Source of the DNA: JAGWAJ01 sp026707615 | GTDB lineage: Bacteria > Acidobacteriota > Vicinamibacteria > Vicinamibacterales > UBA8438 | Length of the DNA stretch: 64,000 bases | Assembly (NCBI GenBank): GCA_965207595.1 | Contig: CBDBMW010000013.1 | Coordinates: 1,674,001 to 1,738,000, forward strand | Direction of reading: 5' to 3' | Shown here: in pieces, positions 20,401 through 29,535 of the stretch | Layout: each line of letters opens with the position of its first letter | Position numbering within the stretch: position 1 is the first letter of the stretch | Notes under the pieces: model-generated | The model's database searches: none | What the model saw: the letters and a program-made list of their open reading frames with translations, nothing else | What the model was told of the DNA's origin: nothing | Program-made: the position numbers and the translations under genes

Positions 20401-21819
20401 GTGGCGCTGCCGGCGTCCGTGCTGGTCGTCGACGATGAGGCCGGCCTCCGCTCGGTGCTGGCCAGCGCCCTGCGCGGCGCCGGGTGGCGGGTGGACGCCG
20501 TCGTCTCCGGCGAGGACTGTCTCGAGCGGACGGCGCGCCGCAGCTACGACGTGATTCTCCTCGACGTGCGGCTGCCGGGCCTCGACGGGCTGGCGGTCCT
20601 CGAGGCGCTCCGGGAGCAGGGCGTCGAGTCGCACGTCATCGTCATGTCGGGGCACGGCAACGTCGAGTCGGCCGTCCGCGCCATCAAGATGGGGGCCTTC
20701 GACTTCATCGAGAAGCCGTTCCCGCTCGACAAGGCGGTGCTCGTCACGCGCAACGCCCTCCGCCAGCGGCACCTGGAGCAGGAGAATCGCGAGTTGCGCG
20801 CGCACGTCGACCGGCGGTACGCGCTGGTCGGCGAGAGTCCCGCGATCGCCCGCCTCCGGCAGCAGATCGAGGTCGCCGCGCCGACCGACGGCCGGGTGCT
20901 GATCGTCGGGGCGAACGGCACCGGCAAGGAGCTCGTCGCCCGCAGCGTGCACGCACGGAGCCGCCGTGCCGCGGGTCCCTTCATCGAGATGAACTGCGCC
21001 GCGATTCCCGAGGATCTGATCGAGAGCGAGCTGTTCGGCCACGCACGGGGCGCCTTCACCGGGGCGGTGGGCAGCCGCACCGGCAAGTTCCGGGCCGCGG
21101 ACGGCGGGACGCTGTTCCTCGACGAAGTCGGCGACATGACCCTCAGAACGCAGGCGAAGATGCTCCGCGTGCTCGAGGAGCAGGTCGTCGAGCCGCTCGG
21201 CGGCGACACCGGGACGCGCGTCGACGTGCGCGTGATCGCAGCAACCAACAAGGACCTCGCCGCCGCGATCGAGGAGGGGACTTTTCGGGACGACCTGTTC
21301 TTCCGGCTCGATGTCATCCGCATCCGGGTTCCGCCGCTCACCGAGCGCCGCGAGGACATCCCGCTGCTCGCGGCCCACTTCATGCGCACGCTCGCCCGCC
21401 GGCACGGGCAACGGGTCAAGACGCTCGACGCCTCGGCCAGGACGCTGCTGCACGCTCACCACTGGCCGGGCAACGTCCGCGAACTGCGCAACGTGATCGA
21501 GCGCCTCGCCATCATGGTGCCCGGCGATGTGGTCACCGCTCGCGATCTCGGGTTCCTGGTCGGGGCCGCCGCCAGCCGGCCTGCGGCCCCCGGCGACCTC
21601 CGCCCCCTGCACGAGGCGCGGGACCGCTTCGAACGGGACTACATCGTGCAGGCGCTCGCCGCGCACGCCGGGAACGTGTCGCGCACCGCCGAGGCGCTCC
21701 GGGTGGAGCGCAGCAACCTCCACCGCAAGATGCGCGCGTTCGGCATCACGTCCCCGCGCCGGGTCCGGGTAACCCCGCCGCGCGGCGAAGCCGGACGTCG
21801 AGGATCCGATCCGGCGTGA
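20401..21819 (+). CDS. NtrC-type sigma-54 response regulator
   Basis: 472 residues. Receiver domain 1-120 with phospho-acceptor D55 (VILLDVRLPG). AAA+ domain about 140-370 with Walker A GANGTGKE (170-177; most relatives have GESGTGKE), the sigma-54 contact loop GAFTGA (217-222) and Walker B TLFLDEVGD. A Fis-type helix-turn-helix is at about 415-455. It should activate RpoN-dependent promoters when phosphorylated. No histidine kinase is adjacent. The GTG start abuts the nrdR stop. The last 24 codons overlap the end of ftcD on the other strand. Confidence 0.93.
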   Translation: MALPASVLVVDDEAGLRSVLASALRGAGWRVDAVVSGEDCLERTARRSYDVILLDVRLPGLDGLAVLEALREQGVESHVIVMSGHGNVESAVRAIKMGAFDFIEKPFPLDKAVLVTRNALRQRHLEQENRELRAHVDRRYALVGESPAIARLRQQIEVAAPTDGRVLIVGANGTGKELVARSVHARSRRAAGPFIEMNCAAIPEDLIESELFGHARGAFTGAVGSRTGKFRAADGGTLFLDEVGDMTLRTQAKMLRVLEEQVVEPLGGDTGTRVDVRVIAATNKDLAAAIEEGTFRDDLFFRLDVIRIRVPPLTERREDIPLLAAHFMRTLARRHGQRVKTLDASARTLLHAHHWPGNVRELRNVIERLAIMVPGDVVTARDLGFLVGAAASRPAAPGDLRPLHEARDRFERDYIVQALAAHAGNVSRTAEALRVERSNLHRKMRAFGITSPRRVRVTPPRGEAGRRGSDPA

Positions 21820-22732
21820 AGCCGGCGATGCGGAGCCGGTCGACGCCGGACGGGGGAAGGGCGTCGGCCGGGACGAGGCCGACGAGCTCGGTGCCCCCGA
21901 CCTCCACCCCGAGTGCGCCCGCCTCGCGGACGACCGCGTCGACCAGCGCATCGAGCGACGTCCGGCGGTAGTCGACGAGGTTGGTCGACACCTGGGCGAT
22001 TCCGCGATGCGGCAGCCGGATGCCCAGCGCCTTGACGCCGGGCAGCCCGCCGTCGCGCTCGCGGATCCGCCCGGCGATGCGGCGGGCCGCGGCGAGGTCG
22101 TCGGTGGTCAGATCGATGTTGAACGCGATCAGCGGCGGGCGGGCGCCCACGGCGGACGCGCCGGCCGACGGGTGCGGCGCCGGCGGGCCGCAATCGGGCC
22201 GCCAGTCCGGATCGCGCATCCTCGCCGCGAGCCCTTCGAACTGCCCCCGCCGCACCGCCTCGAGCGGCCGGCGCCTATCCTCGACCGCCGCCTCCTCGTA
22301 CCAGTAGACGGGGATCCCGAAGCGATCGGCCAGCGCCCGGCCCACGCGGTGGGCGAGATCGACGCAGTCGCCCATCGGTGTCTCTCCGAGCGGCACGAAC
22401 GGCACGACGTCGACGGCGCCCATCCGGGGATGCGCGCCCCGGTGCCGCCGGAGGTCCACGTGCCGCACGGCAAGGCCGGCGAGACGCAGCACCGCCGCGG
22501 CCAGTCCGTCGGCGCTGCCGGCCAGCGTGAAGACCGACCGGTTGTGCGACGGGTCGGCCGACCAGTCCAGCAGGTGGGCGCCGTGCCCGTCCGCGGCGCC
22601 CGCCAGCTCGCGCAGGACCTCGGACTGCCTTCCCTCGCTCACGTTCGGCACGGCCTGAATCAGGCGCGCCGCCGATGGCGGCGGCGCGGGCGAGCCGTCC
22701 GCGGCGGGTCCGGTTGACGGTCCCGGGAGCAT
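21746..22732 (-). CDS. ftcD: glutamate formimidoyltransferase
   Basis: 328 residues, the formiminotransferase part only (no cyclodeaminase domain). It moves the formimino group of N-formimino-glutamate, from histidine degradation, to tetrahydrofolate. Seen: LIQAVPNVSEGR at the N-terminus, DPSHNRSVFTLAG, HPRMGAVDVVPFVPL, YWYEEAA, IAFNIDL, VKALGIRLPHRGIAQVSTNLVDY and VEVGGTELVGLVP. Start ATG 22732, where GGTGGG lies just upstream; longer in-frame starts add basic low-complexity sequence. No hut genes are near. The 3' end overlaps the regulator gene by 74 bp. Confidence 0.92.
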   Translation of the reverse strand: MLPGPSTGPAADGSPAPPPSAARLIQAVPNVSEGRQSEVLRELAGAADGHGAHLLDWSADPSHNRSVFTLAGSADGLAAAVLRLAGLAVRHVDLRRHRGAHPRMGAVDVVPFVPLGETPMGDCVDLAHRVGRALADRFGIPVYWYEEAAVEDRRRPLEAVRRGQFEGLAARMRDPDWRPDCGPPAPHPSAGASAVGARPPLIAFNIDLTTDDLAAARRIAGRIRERDGGLPGVKALGIRLPHRGIAQVSTNLVDYRRTSLDALVDAVVREAGALGVEVGGTELVGLVPADALPPSGVDRLRIAGFTPDRILDVRLRRAAGLPGPGAGT

Positions 22733-22770
22733 CCCACCATAATGGCATCGCTCCCACGACCGCGACCAAG

Positions 22771-23520
22771 ATGACGGACAAGCTGCGCGACGGCGCCCCG
22801 AGGCCCCGCGCGGTGCGCGCGGCGCTGGCGCGTGGGAGCGGCGTGTCGCGTGGCGCGGAGCACCCTCCGAACCCACGCCCCGGCGCGGTGTGGTCCGATC
22901 TGCCCCTCTTTCCGGAGCCGCGCGCGCCGGAGCCGATCGTGCGGGGAAGCAGCCCCGACGCAGGCCGACCCCTCGCCGTACGCCGGCGCACGCCGCGCGT
23001 GCCGAGGCGCTCGCGCGACGACCGGGTGCCCCCGCGCGCGGACCCGGAGCTCCTGTCGGCGGAAGGCGTCGACGGGTCGGGCGAAGCGACGCTCGCGTCC
23101 GGCGCCCGCCCGGCGGGGCTCGGCCGGCGAGCCGCGGCGGGCGTCGCGGACCTGCTGCTCCTGGGGACGATCGACGGACTGATCGTCGCGCTGACCGCGC
23201 GCCTGCTCGGCATGCCGATCACCGGCGCCGCCGATCTGCCGTGGCCCCCCCTGGCCGCGTTCCTGCTGTTGTTCGACCTGGCGGCGATCGCCACGCTCAC
23301 CGCACTCGGAGGTCAGACCCTCGGCAAGATGGCCGCCGGCATACGCGTGGTCGGTCTCGACGGCGGACCGGTTCCGGTGAGCCGCGCCGTCGCGCGGACC
23401 GTGCTGTCCGTGCTCTCCGCGCTGCCCGCGGGTCTCGGCTTCGTCGGTTCGCTCGCCCGTTCGCGCCGCGCGGGCCACGACTGGCTCGCCGGAACGCGGG
23501 TCGTGCGGGCCGTCCCGTAG
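22771..23520 (+). CDS. RDD-family membrane protein
   Basis: 249 residues. The first ~105 residues are Pro/Arg-rich and look disordered. The C-terminal RDD domain has three hydrophobic spans (GVADLLLLGTIDGLIVALTA, PPLAAFLLLFDLAAIATLTA, TVLSVLSALPAGLGFVGSLA) and the family motif GGQTLGKMAAGIRVV. RDD proteins are small membrane proteins of mostly unknown role, some linked to ion transport. The start ATG 22771 is followed by MTDKLRDGAP. First gene of the long plus-strand cluster. Confidence 0.8.
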   Translation: MTDKLRDGAPRPRAVRAALARGSGVSRGAEHPPNPRPGAVWSDLPLFPEPRAPEPIVRGSSPDAGRPLAVRRRTPRVPRRSRDDRVPPRADPELLSAEGVDGSGEATLASGARPAGLGRRAAAGVADLLLLGTIDGLIVALTARLLGMPITGAADLPWPPLAAFLLLFDLAAIATLTALGGQTLGKMAAGIRVVGLDGGPVPVSRAVARTVLSVLSALPAGLGFVGSLARSRRAGHDWLAGTRVVRAVP

Positions 23521-23525
23521 CCCGC

Positions 23526-23993
23526 ATGCCGACGCTCGCGCGACTGATCGCCACGGCCGGCTACTGCGGCCGTGCGCCTGTCGCTCCGGGCACCGTCGGT
23601 TCGGCGGCCGGCGTGGGACTGCTCCTGCTGGTGCGGTCGAGCGGCTCGCCCGGCCTCGAGGCGCTCGTGCTTGGCGCCCTGGTGGCGGGGGGCATCTGGG
23701 CGGCCACGGCGATGGAGCGCGAGACCGGACAAACGGATCCGCCGTCCGTGGTGATGGACGAGGTGGCGGGCGTGTGGGTCACCCTCCTGTGGCTTCCCGT
23801 GGGCTGGTTCGGCGTGCTTGCCGGCTTCCTCGTCTTCCGACTCTTCGACATCGTGAAGCCCTGGCCGGCACGGGCCGCCGAGCGGCTGCCGGGCGGCTGG
23901 GGGGTGATGGCAGACGACCTCGTGGCCGGCGCCTATGCCGCGCTGGTGGTCCGTGCCGCGGCGTGGATGGCCCCGGCGGCGATGCTCTCATGA
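23526..23993 (+). CDS. pgpA: phosphatidylglycerophosphatase A
   Basis: 155 residues with about three to four membrane helices. PgpA removes phosphate from phosphatidylglycerophosphate to give phosphatidylglycerol. Family signatures: ATAGYCGRAPVAPGTVGSAA, VMDEVAGVWVTLLWLP, FRLFDIVKPWPA and GWGVMADDLVAGAYAAL. Starts 5 nt after the RDD gene and overlaps cinA by ATGA (23990-23993). Confidence 0.95.
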   Translation: MPTLARLIATAGYCGRAPVAPGTVGSAAGVGLLLLVRSSGSPGLEALVLGALVAGGIWAATAMERETGQTDPPSVVMDEVAGVWVTLLWLPVGWFGVLAGFLVFRLFDIVKPWPARAAERLPGGWGVMADDLVAGAYAALVVRAAAWMAPAAMLS

Positions 23994-25285
23994 GGCCGGA
24001 CGGGGCCCCGGCGCCCGTGAGCGCGGTCATCATCGCCGTGGGGTCGGAGCTGCTCACGCCCCACAAGGTCGACACGAACTCCCTCTACCTGACGGAGCAA
24101 CTGGAGCGGGTGGGCGTGGCGGTGCGCCGGAAGCTGGTCACCGGCGACGACGCCGGCGAGATCGGCGACGCGTTGCGGCGAGCGCTGCGGCCGGGGGAGC
24201 TCGTCATCCTGACCGGCGGTCTCGGTCCGACGGACGACGACAGGACGCGGGAGACGGTGGCCGAGGTGCTCGGCCTCCCGTTGGCGGAGGACCCGGGCAT
24301 CGTCGCCGACATTCGGGCTCGCTTCGCGGCCCGCGGCCTCGAGATGCCCGATCTGAACCGGCGTCAGGCGCTGGTGCCGGCGGGGGCCGTCGTCCTCGCG
24401 AACCCCCGAGGCACCGCGCCCGGTCTGTGGATGGAGCACGGTCGGGCGATCGTGCTGTTGCTGCCGGGTCCGCCGCGCGAGCTGCGCCCCATGTTCGAGC
24501 GGCACGTCGTCGCGCGGCTTGCGGGGCGCACCGGCATCTCCGGCATCTACCGCCGGGTCCTGCGCATCGCGGGCCGGGCGGAGTCCGCGGTCGAATCCGT
24601 GGCCTACCCGGTCTACTCGGCGTGGCAGGGAGCGGATCCGCCGATCGAAACGACCGTCCTGTCCTCGCTCGGACAGATCGAGCTGCACCTGTCGACCCGC
24701 GCACCCCGGCCCGAAGACGCCGAACGACGCCTGGACGCGGCGACCTCCGAGCTGGCCGCGGTGCTGGGCCGTGACCTCTTCAGCAGCAACGGAAGCGCGC
24801 TGGAGGCAGTGGTCGGAGGTCTGCTGCGCCGGCACGGCCTGCAGGTCGCGATAGCCGAGTCGTGCACCGGCGGGCTCGTGACCTCGCGCCTGACCGACGT
24901 GCCCGGCAGCTCGGCCTATGTGCGCGCCGGGTGGGTTGCCTACAGCAACGAGGCGAAGATCGCCGCGCTGGCCGTCGACGGCGGGTTGCTGGAGGCGCAT
25001 GGAGCGGTGAGCGAGGAGGTGGCCGCGGCGATGGCGCAGGGCGCGCGGACCCGGGCCGGCGCCGACGTGGGGCTCGGCGTGACCGGCATCGCGGGACCCG
25101 GCGGGGGGACGGCGGACAAGCCGGTGGGCACGGTGTGGGTCGCGCTGGCGGGACCGGGAAGCGCGCGGCGGGCCCGGCGGCTGCAGCTCCCGGGGGAGCG
25201 GGAGCGGGTGAAGTTCCAGGCCTCTCAGGCGGCCCTGGACATGTTGCGGAGATCGCTGCTTCGCCTCCAGGCGGATCCCGACTGA
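23990..25285 (+). CDS. cinA: CinA-family nicotinamide-nucleotide amidohydrolase
   Basis: 431 residues, the full two-domain form. N-terminal MoCF-like domain about 10-180 (AVIIAVGSELLTPHKVDTNS, ILTGGLGPTDDDRTRETVAE). C-terminal PncC domain about 265-425 (IAESCTGGLVTSRLTDVPGS, VGLGVTGIAGPGGGT, KPVGTVWVAL). CinA clears or recycles nicotinamide mononucleotide and damaged pyridine nucleotides. Coupled by ATGA to pgpA; thpR follows 5 nt later. Confidence 0.95.
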   Translation: MRPDGAPAPVSAVIIAVGSELLTPHKVDTNSLYLTEQLERVGVAVRRKLVTGDDAGEIGDALRRALRPGELVILTGGLGPTDDDRTRETVAEVLGLPLAEDPGIVADIRARFAARGLEMPDLNRRQALVPAGAVVLANPRGTAPGLWMEHGRAIVLLLPGPPRELRPMFERHVVARLAGRTGISGIYRRVLRIAGRAESAVESVAYPVYSAWQGADPPIETTVLSSLGQIELHLSTRAPRPEDAERRLDAATSELAAVLGRDLFSSNGSALEAVVGGLLRRHGLQVAIAESCTGGLVTSRLTDVPGSSAYVRAGWVAYSNEAKIAALAVDGGLLEAHGAVSEEVAAAMAQGARTRAGADVGLGVTGIAGPGGGTADKPVGTVWVALAGPGSARRARRLQLPGERERVKFQASQAALDMLRRSLLRLQADPD

Positions 25286-25290
25286 GAACC

Positions 25291-25884
25291 GTGCGACTGT
25301 TCCTGGCCCTGGACCTCGACGCCGCGGCGCGAGCCTGCGCGGTCGAGGTGCAGGGTCGCGCGCGCCGCGCGCCGGTGCTCCGCGACCTCGCCGTCCGATG
25401 GGTGCGCCCCGAGAACCTCCACCTGACGCTCGCGTTTCTCGGCGAGGTGGATGCCGACCGCGTGGCGCCGATGGCGCGGGCCGCAGCCGAGCCCTGGGTC
25501 CAGGCGCCGTTCCGCGTCGAGCTCGCGACCGCCGACGTAGCCCCGCGGAGCGGCGCGCCCCGCACGCTGTGGCTCTCCGTCTCGACCGGGCGCGCGCCGC
25601 TCGCGCGACTGCACGCCGAGGCCCGCGCCCGGATGGGGCCGCTCCTGTGCGCCCCGGTGGACCCTCGTCCGCCGGGTCACGTGACGCTCGGCCGGCTGCG
25701 GCGGGCGCCGCGTTCGAGCGGCGGGCGCGTTCGCGACGCGGTGGCCGGTGTGACCGTGCCGGCCCTCGGCTGGCGTGTCGACTCGGTCGTGCTCTACGAG
25801 AGTCGACTGGCGCCGGGGGGATCGTCGTACAGGCCGCTCGCGCGAGCTCCCCTGGGCTGCGTCATACTGGATGAGGTTCCATGA
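25291..25884 (+). CDS. thpR: RNA 2',3'-cyclic phosphodiesterase
   Basis: 197 residues, the 2H phosphoesterase family (formerly 2'-5' RNA ligase, LigT). Both HxT motifs are present: HLT at 44-46 (NLHLTLAFLGEV) and HVT at 130-132 (GHVTLGRL). VRLFLALDL and VDSVVLYESRLAPGGSSY complete the fold. It opens 2',3'-cyclic phosphates on RNA ends. GTG start at 25291, 5 nt after cinA. Overlaps plsY by ATGA. The cinA-thpR order is common in bacteria. Confidence 0.93.
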   Translation: MRLFLALDLDAAARACAVEVQGRARRAPVLRDLAVRWVRPENLHLTLAFLGEVDADRVAPMARAAAEPWVQAPFRVELATADVAPRSGAPRTLWLSVSTGRAPLARLHAEARARMGPLLCAPVDPRPPGHVTLGRLRRAPRSSGGRVRDAVAGVTVPALGWRVDSVVLYESRLAPGGSSYRPLARAPLGCVILDEVP

Positions 25885-26507
25885 TCTGGCTGGTCGTGGC
25901 CGCCTCGTACGTTGCCGGCGCGGTGCCGTTCGCGCACCTGGCGGCCCGTCGGCTCGCGGGCGTCGACGTGCGACGTGCCGGAAGCGGCAACGTCGGAGCG
26001 ACCAACGTGCTGCGCCTGGCGGGCGCGCCGGTCGCCGGTCTCGTGCTGGTGCTCGATGTCGGGAAGGGAGCCGCCGCCGTGCTGGCGGCGCGTGCCCTCG
26101 GGGTGGACGAGGGAGGGCAGGCGGCGGCGGGTGCGGCGGCCGTCGCGGGCCATGTCTGGCCGCTCTGGCTGGGGTTCCGCGGGGGCAAGGGGGTGGCCGT
26201 CGCCGGCGGAGCGTTCGCCGTGCTGGCGCCCGCCGCCACGGCGATGGCCGGCGCTCTCTTCGTGGTGGTCGTCTCGATCAGCCGCTACGTCTCGCTCGGC
26301 TCGCTGGCGGCGGCCGCAGCGCAGCCGCTGCTGGTGCTCGCGGCCGGGGGATCGGCCCGCACGGCGGCGACGGCGGTCGCGGTCGCGATGCTGATCGCCG
26401 CCCGCCACCGGGCGAACCTGGGCCGGCTGCGGGCCGGCACGGAATGGCGCCTGGTCCGGCGCCGGCGGGGTGGAGGGTCCGGCGTCGGCGCCTTGTCGAA
26501 TGAGTAG
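25881..26507 (+). CDS. plsY: glycerol-3-phosphate acyltransferase PlsY
   Basis: 208 residues, five to six spans. PlsY uses acyl-phosphate to acylate glycerol-3-phosphate, the first membrane step of phospholipid synthesis. Motifs: AGSGNVGATNVLRLAG (motif 1), AAVAGHVWPLWLGFRGGKGVA (motif 2) and a C-terminal AARHRANLGRLRAGTE (motif 3). It is followed by gpsA with an 8-bp overlap (26500-26507), putting synthesis of the substrate and its use together. Confidence 0.95.
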   Translation: MIWLVVAASYVAGAVPFAHLAARRLAGVDVRRAGSGNVGATNVLRLAGAPVAGLVLVLDVGKGAAAVLAARALGVDEGGQAAAGAAAVAGHVWPLWLGFRGGKGVAVAGGAFAVLAPAATAMAGALFVVVVSISRYVSLGSLAAAAAQPLLVLAAGGSARTAATAVAVAMLIAARHRANLGRLRAGTEWRLVRRRRGGGSGVGALSNE

Positions 26508-27522
26508 CGGAAACGGAGCGGCGGAGCGGGTGGCGGTGCTGGGCAGCGGCGGATGGGGGACTGCCCTGGCCGTCCACCTGGGGCGGCTGGGGAAGCCCGT
26601 GGGGCTGTGGGGGCGTGACGCGTCGCTGGTCCGCGAGATGTCGGAGCGCCGCGAGAACCGGCGCCATCTGGCCGGCGTGGCGCTCCCCCCGGGCGTCGAG
26701 CCCACCACGTCGCTGGAGCGCGCCCTGCGCGGCGCCCGCTACGTGGTCGCGGCCGTGCCGTCCCATGGCGTGCGCGAGGTGCTCCGCCGGGCGGCGCCCG
26801 TGGTGCCGCCGCGGGCGATCGTCGTCAGCGCCGCGAAGGGCATCGAGGAGGCCACGCTGTTGCGGATGTCGCAGGTGGTGGAGCAGGAGCTCGGAACGGC
26901 GCGTCCCGTGACCGTGCTGTCGGGTCCCAGCTTCGCGGCCGAGGTCGCCCGTGGAGCCCCGACGGCGGTGCTCGTGGCAGGCCGCTCGCCCGACGCGGTG
27001 GGCGCCGTGCAGCACGAGTTCCGCTCCGGCTACTTCCGTCTCTACGCCAGCGACGACGTCATCGGCGTCGAGGTGGGCGCGGCCCTGAAGAACGTGATCG
27101 CCATCGCCGCCGGAGTGGTCGACGGCCTGGGCCTCGGGCACAACGCCACGGCCGCCCTGATCACGCGCGGGCTGGCCGAGATATCGAGGTTGGCGTGCGC
27201 CCTCGGCGGCCGCCGCGACACCCTGGCCGGGCTCAGCGGGCTCGGGGACCTCGTCCTGACCTGCACGGGCGGCCTGAGCCGCAATCGGCAGGTCGGACTG
27301 GGGCTGGGGTCCGGCCGCCCGCTCGACGACGTGCTGGCGGGAATGAGCGCCGTCGCGGAGGGGGTCCGAACGACCGGGGCCGCGTTGGCGCTCGGCGCCC
27401 GCCACGAGGTGGAGCTCCCGATCGCCGCCCAGATGGCGGAGGTGCTCACGGGTCGGCGGACGCCGCGGGCGGCGCTCGACGAGCTCATGCTGCGCCGGCA
27501 GCGATCCGAGGCGGAGCCGTGA
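26500..27522 (+). CDS. gpsA: glycerol-3-phosphate dehydrogenase (NAD(P)+)
   Basis: 340 residues. Makes sn-glycerol-3-phosphate from dihydroxyacetone phosphate. NAD(P)-binding GSGGWGTALAVHLG, SAAKGIE, SGPSFAAEVARG, the catalytic-Lys region GAALKNVIAIAAGVVDGLGLGHNATAALITRGLAE, and LAGLSGLGDLVLTC are all in order. Start ATG 26500, inside the plsY end; the upstream in-frame start would add 10 residues. Overlaps ftsY by GTGA (27519-27522). Confidence 0.97.
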   Translation: MSSGNGAAERVAVLGSGGWGTALAVHLGRLGKPVGLWGRDASLVREMSERRENRRHLAGVALPPGVEPTTSLERALRGARYVVAAVPSHGVREVLRRAAPVVPPRAIVVSAAKGIEEATLLRMSQVVEQELGTARPVTVLSGPSFAAEVARGAPTAVLVAGRSPDAVGAVQHEFRSGYFRLYASDDVIGVEVGAALKNVIAIAAGVVDGLGLGHNATAALITRGLAEISRLACALGGRRDTLAGLSGLGDLVLTCTGGLSRNRQVGLGLGSGRPLDDVLAGMSAVAEGVRTTGAALALGARHEVELPIAAQMAEVLTGRRTPRAALDELMLRRQRSEAEP

Positions 27523-28457
27523 GCCTCGCCGGCCGGCTGCGGGCCGGATTGCGGAAGACCGCCGAGCGGCTCGCGGCGCGGCTGGCGGCCGTCACGGGGG
27601 GCGGAGGCGAGGGGGGCGGGGCCGGCGGAGACGCTCTCGCGACCCTCGCGGGGCTCGAGGAAGTCCTGATCGAGGCGGACGTCGGCGTCACGGAGGCGGA
27701 GCGCATCGTCGCGCGGGTGCGCGACGTGCGCGAGCCCGCCACCGACCTCCTGGAGGTCGTCAAGCGCGAGATACTGCGCGTTCTCGACCGGCCGCCGGTT
27801 GCCGCGGTCCCCACCGCGCCTCCCCGGGTCGTGCTTGTCGTGGGGGTCAACGGGACGGGCAAGACGACCACCGTCGGCAAGCTCGCGCATCGGTGGCGGC
27901 TCGCAGGAGAGACGCCTCTCCTCTGCGCGGCGGATACGTTCCGAGCCGCGGCCGTGCCGCAGCTCGATGCGTGGGCCGTCCGGGCGGGGGTCGACGTGGT
28001 CAAGGGGGGGGCGCGGGCGGATCCGGCGGCCGTGGTGTTCGACGCGGTGCAGGCGGGGCGTGCCCGCGGGCGCTCGCCGGTGGTCGTCGACACCGCGGGG
28101 CGGCTGCACACGCGAAGCGACCTGATGGCGGAGCTCGGCAAGATCCGGCGCGTCGCCGGCCGCGCGGTGCCGGGAGCGCCCCACGACGTCCTGCTCGTGC
28201 TCGACGCCACGGTCGGGCGGAACGGCCTGGTCCAGGCCCGGCACTTCCTGGAGACGGCCGGGGTCACGGGCGTCGTGCTCACCAAGCTCGACGGCACGGC
28301 CAAGGGCGGCGTCGCGGTCGCCGTCGCGGCGGAGCTCGATCTGCCGATACGCTACGTCGGCGTCGGCGAGGGCGTGGACGACCTGCTGCCGTTCTCGGCG
28401 ACCGACTACGTGGATGCCCTCTTCACTCCCGGGGACCACGGTGACGGACGGTCCTGA
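27519..28457 (+). CDS. ftsY: signal recognition particle receptor FtsY
   Basis: 312 residues, an NG-domain protein with a very short A region. P-loop GVNGTGKTT at 109-117, DTAGR at 191-195 and TKLDGTAKGG from 255. It docks SRP-ribosome complexes at the membrane and pairs with Ffh, encoded 3 kb downstream. Start GTG overlapping the gpsA stop. Its C-terminal end lies over the start of ribD (17 bp shared), so translation of the two is coupled. Confidence 0.97.
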   Translation: MSLAGRLRAGLRKTAERLAARLAAVTGGGGEGGGAGGDALATLAGLEEVLIEADVGVTEAERIVARVRDVREPATDLLEVVKREILRVLDRPPVAAVPTAPPRVVLVVGVNGTGKTTTVGKLAHRWRLAGETPLLCAADTFRAAAVPQLDAWAVRAGVDVVKGGARADPAAVVFDAVQAGRARGRSPVVVDTAGRLHTRSDLMAELGKIRRVAGRAVPGAPHDVLLVLDATVGRNGLVQARHFLETAGVTGVVLTKLDGTAKGGVAVAVAAELDLPIRYVGVGEGVDDLLPFSATDYVDALFTPGDHGDGRS

Positions 28458-29535
28458 CGTCGAGCACATGGATCGCGCGCTGCGGCTGGCCGCCCGGGGC
28501 CGCGGGCGCACGAGTCCGAATCCGATGGTGGGCGCGGTCATCGTGACGCCGGTCGGAGACGTGGTAGGGGAGGGGTTCCACGAGCGGGCGGGAGGAGACC
28601 ACGCGGAGATCCGGGCCCTGGCCCAGGCCGGGGACCGCGCCCGCGGCGCAACGCTGTACTGCACGCTCGAGCCGTGCTGTCACCAGGGCCGCACCGGGCC
28701 CTGCGCTCCGCGGGTCGCGGAGGCGGGCATCGCGCGAGTGGTGATCGCCATGGTCGACCCCAACCCGCGCGTCCGGGGCGGCGGAGTGGCCCACCTCCGG
28801 TCGCACGGCGTCGCCGTCGACGTCGGGATGCGGCGCGCCGAGGCGGAGCGCCTGAACGAGGGCTATGTCACCCGAATCGTGCGGGGTCGGCCGTTCGTGA
28901 CGCTGAAGATCGCGGCGAGCCTCGACGGCCGGATCGCGGCGCGGCGGGGGGCCCGGACCGCGCTGACCGCGTCCGGGGCGCTACGGGCCGTCCACGAGGA
29001 ACGCGCCGTGGTCGACGCGGTAGGCGTCGGCTCGACGACGCTCCTCGTGGACGATCCGCTGCTGACGGCGCGGGGACCGGAGCGTCATCTGCCGCTGGTC
29101 CGCGTCGTGTTCGACCGCCGGCTCCGCACGCCGCCGACCGCCCGGCTCCTCGGCACGTCAGGAGACGGGCCGGTGCTGATCCTGGCGGCGGCGCCGGCCG
29201 TCGCCGAGCACGCGGAACGGCTCCGCCGCCTGGAACAGGCCGGGGCAGAGGTGGCGGCCCTGGACGGAGGCGGAATCGGCGAGGCTCTCGGCTGCCTCGG
29301 CCGGCGCGGGATCGCTTCGCTGGTGCTCGAGGGCGGGACGACGGTGCACCGGGCGGCCTGGGAGGCGGGCGTGGTCGACCGCGTGCGGATCTTCATCGCG
29401 CCCGTGACGCTCGGGGCGGAGGGGGTGACCTGGCTCGCGGAGCGAACGCCCGTGCTGGCCGGGCTCGCCGCGATGCAGGTGCGCGCCATCGGGCCGGATG
29501 TGGAGATTGTGGGAGATGTTCACGGGAATCGTTGA
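28441..29535 (+). CDS. ribD: riboflavin biosynthesis deaminase/reductase RibD
   Basis: 364 residues. Deaminase domain about 8-150: HAE at 54-56 and PCCHQGRTGPC with zinc ligands C79 and C88. Reductase domain about 150-360 (RPFVTLKIAASLDGRIA, LVLEGGTTVHRAAW). It performs the second and third steps from GTP to lumazine precursors. Start GTG 28441 with GGGGA 5-6 nt upstream; the ATG at 28468 is the alternative, but family members usually have about ten residues before it. Overlaps ftsY and ribE. Confidence 0.95.
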   Translation: MTDGPDVEHMDRALRLAARGRGRTSPNPMVGAVIVTPVGDVVGEGFHERAGGDHAEIRALAQAGDRARGATLYCTLEPCCHQGRTGPCAPRVAEAGIARVVIAMVDPNPRVRGGGVAHLRSHGVAVDVGMRRAEAERLNEGYVTRIVRGRPFVTLKIAASLDGRIAARRGARTALTASGALRAVHEERAVVDAVGVGSTTLLVDDPLLTARGPERHLPLVRVVFDRRLRTPPTARLLGTSGDGPVLILAAAPAVAEHAERLRRLEQAGAEVAALDGGGIGEALGCLGRRGIASLVLEGGTTVHRAAWEAGVVDRVRIFIAPVTLGAEGVTWLAERTPVLAGLAAMQVRAIGPDVEIVGDVHGNR

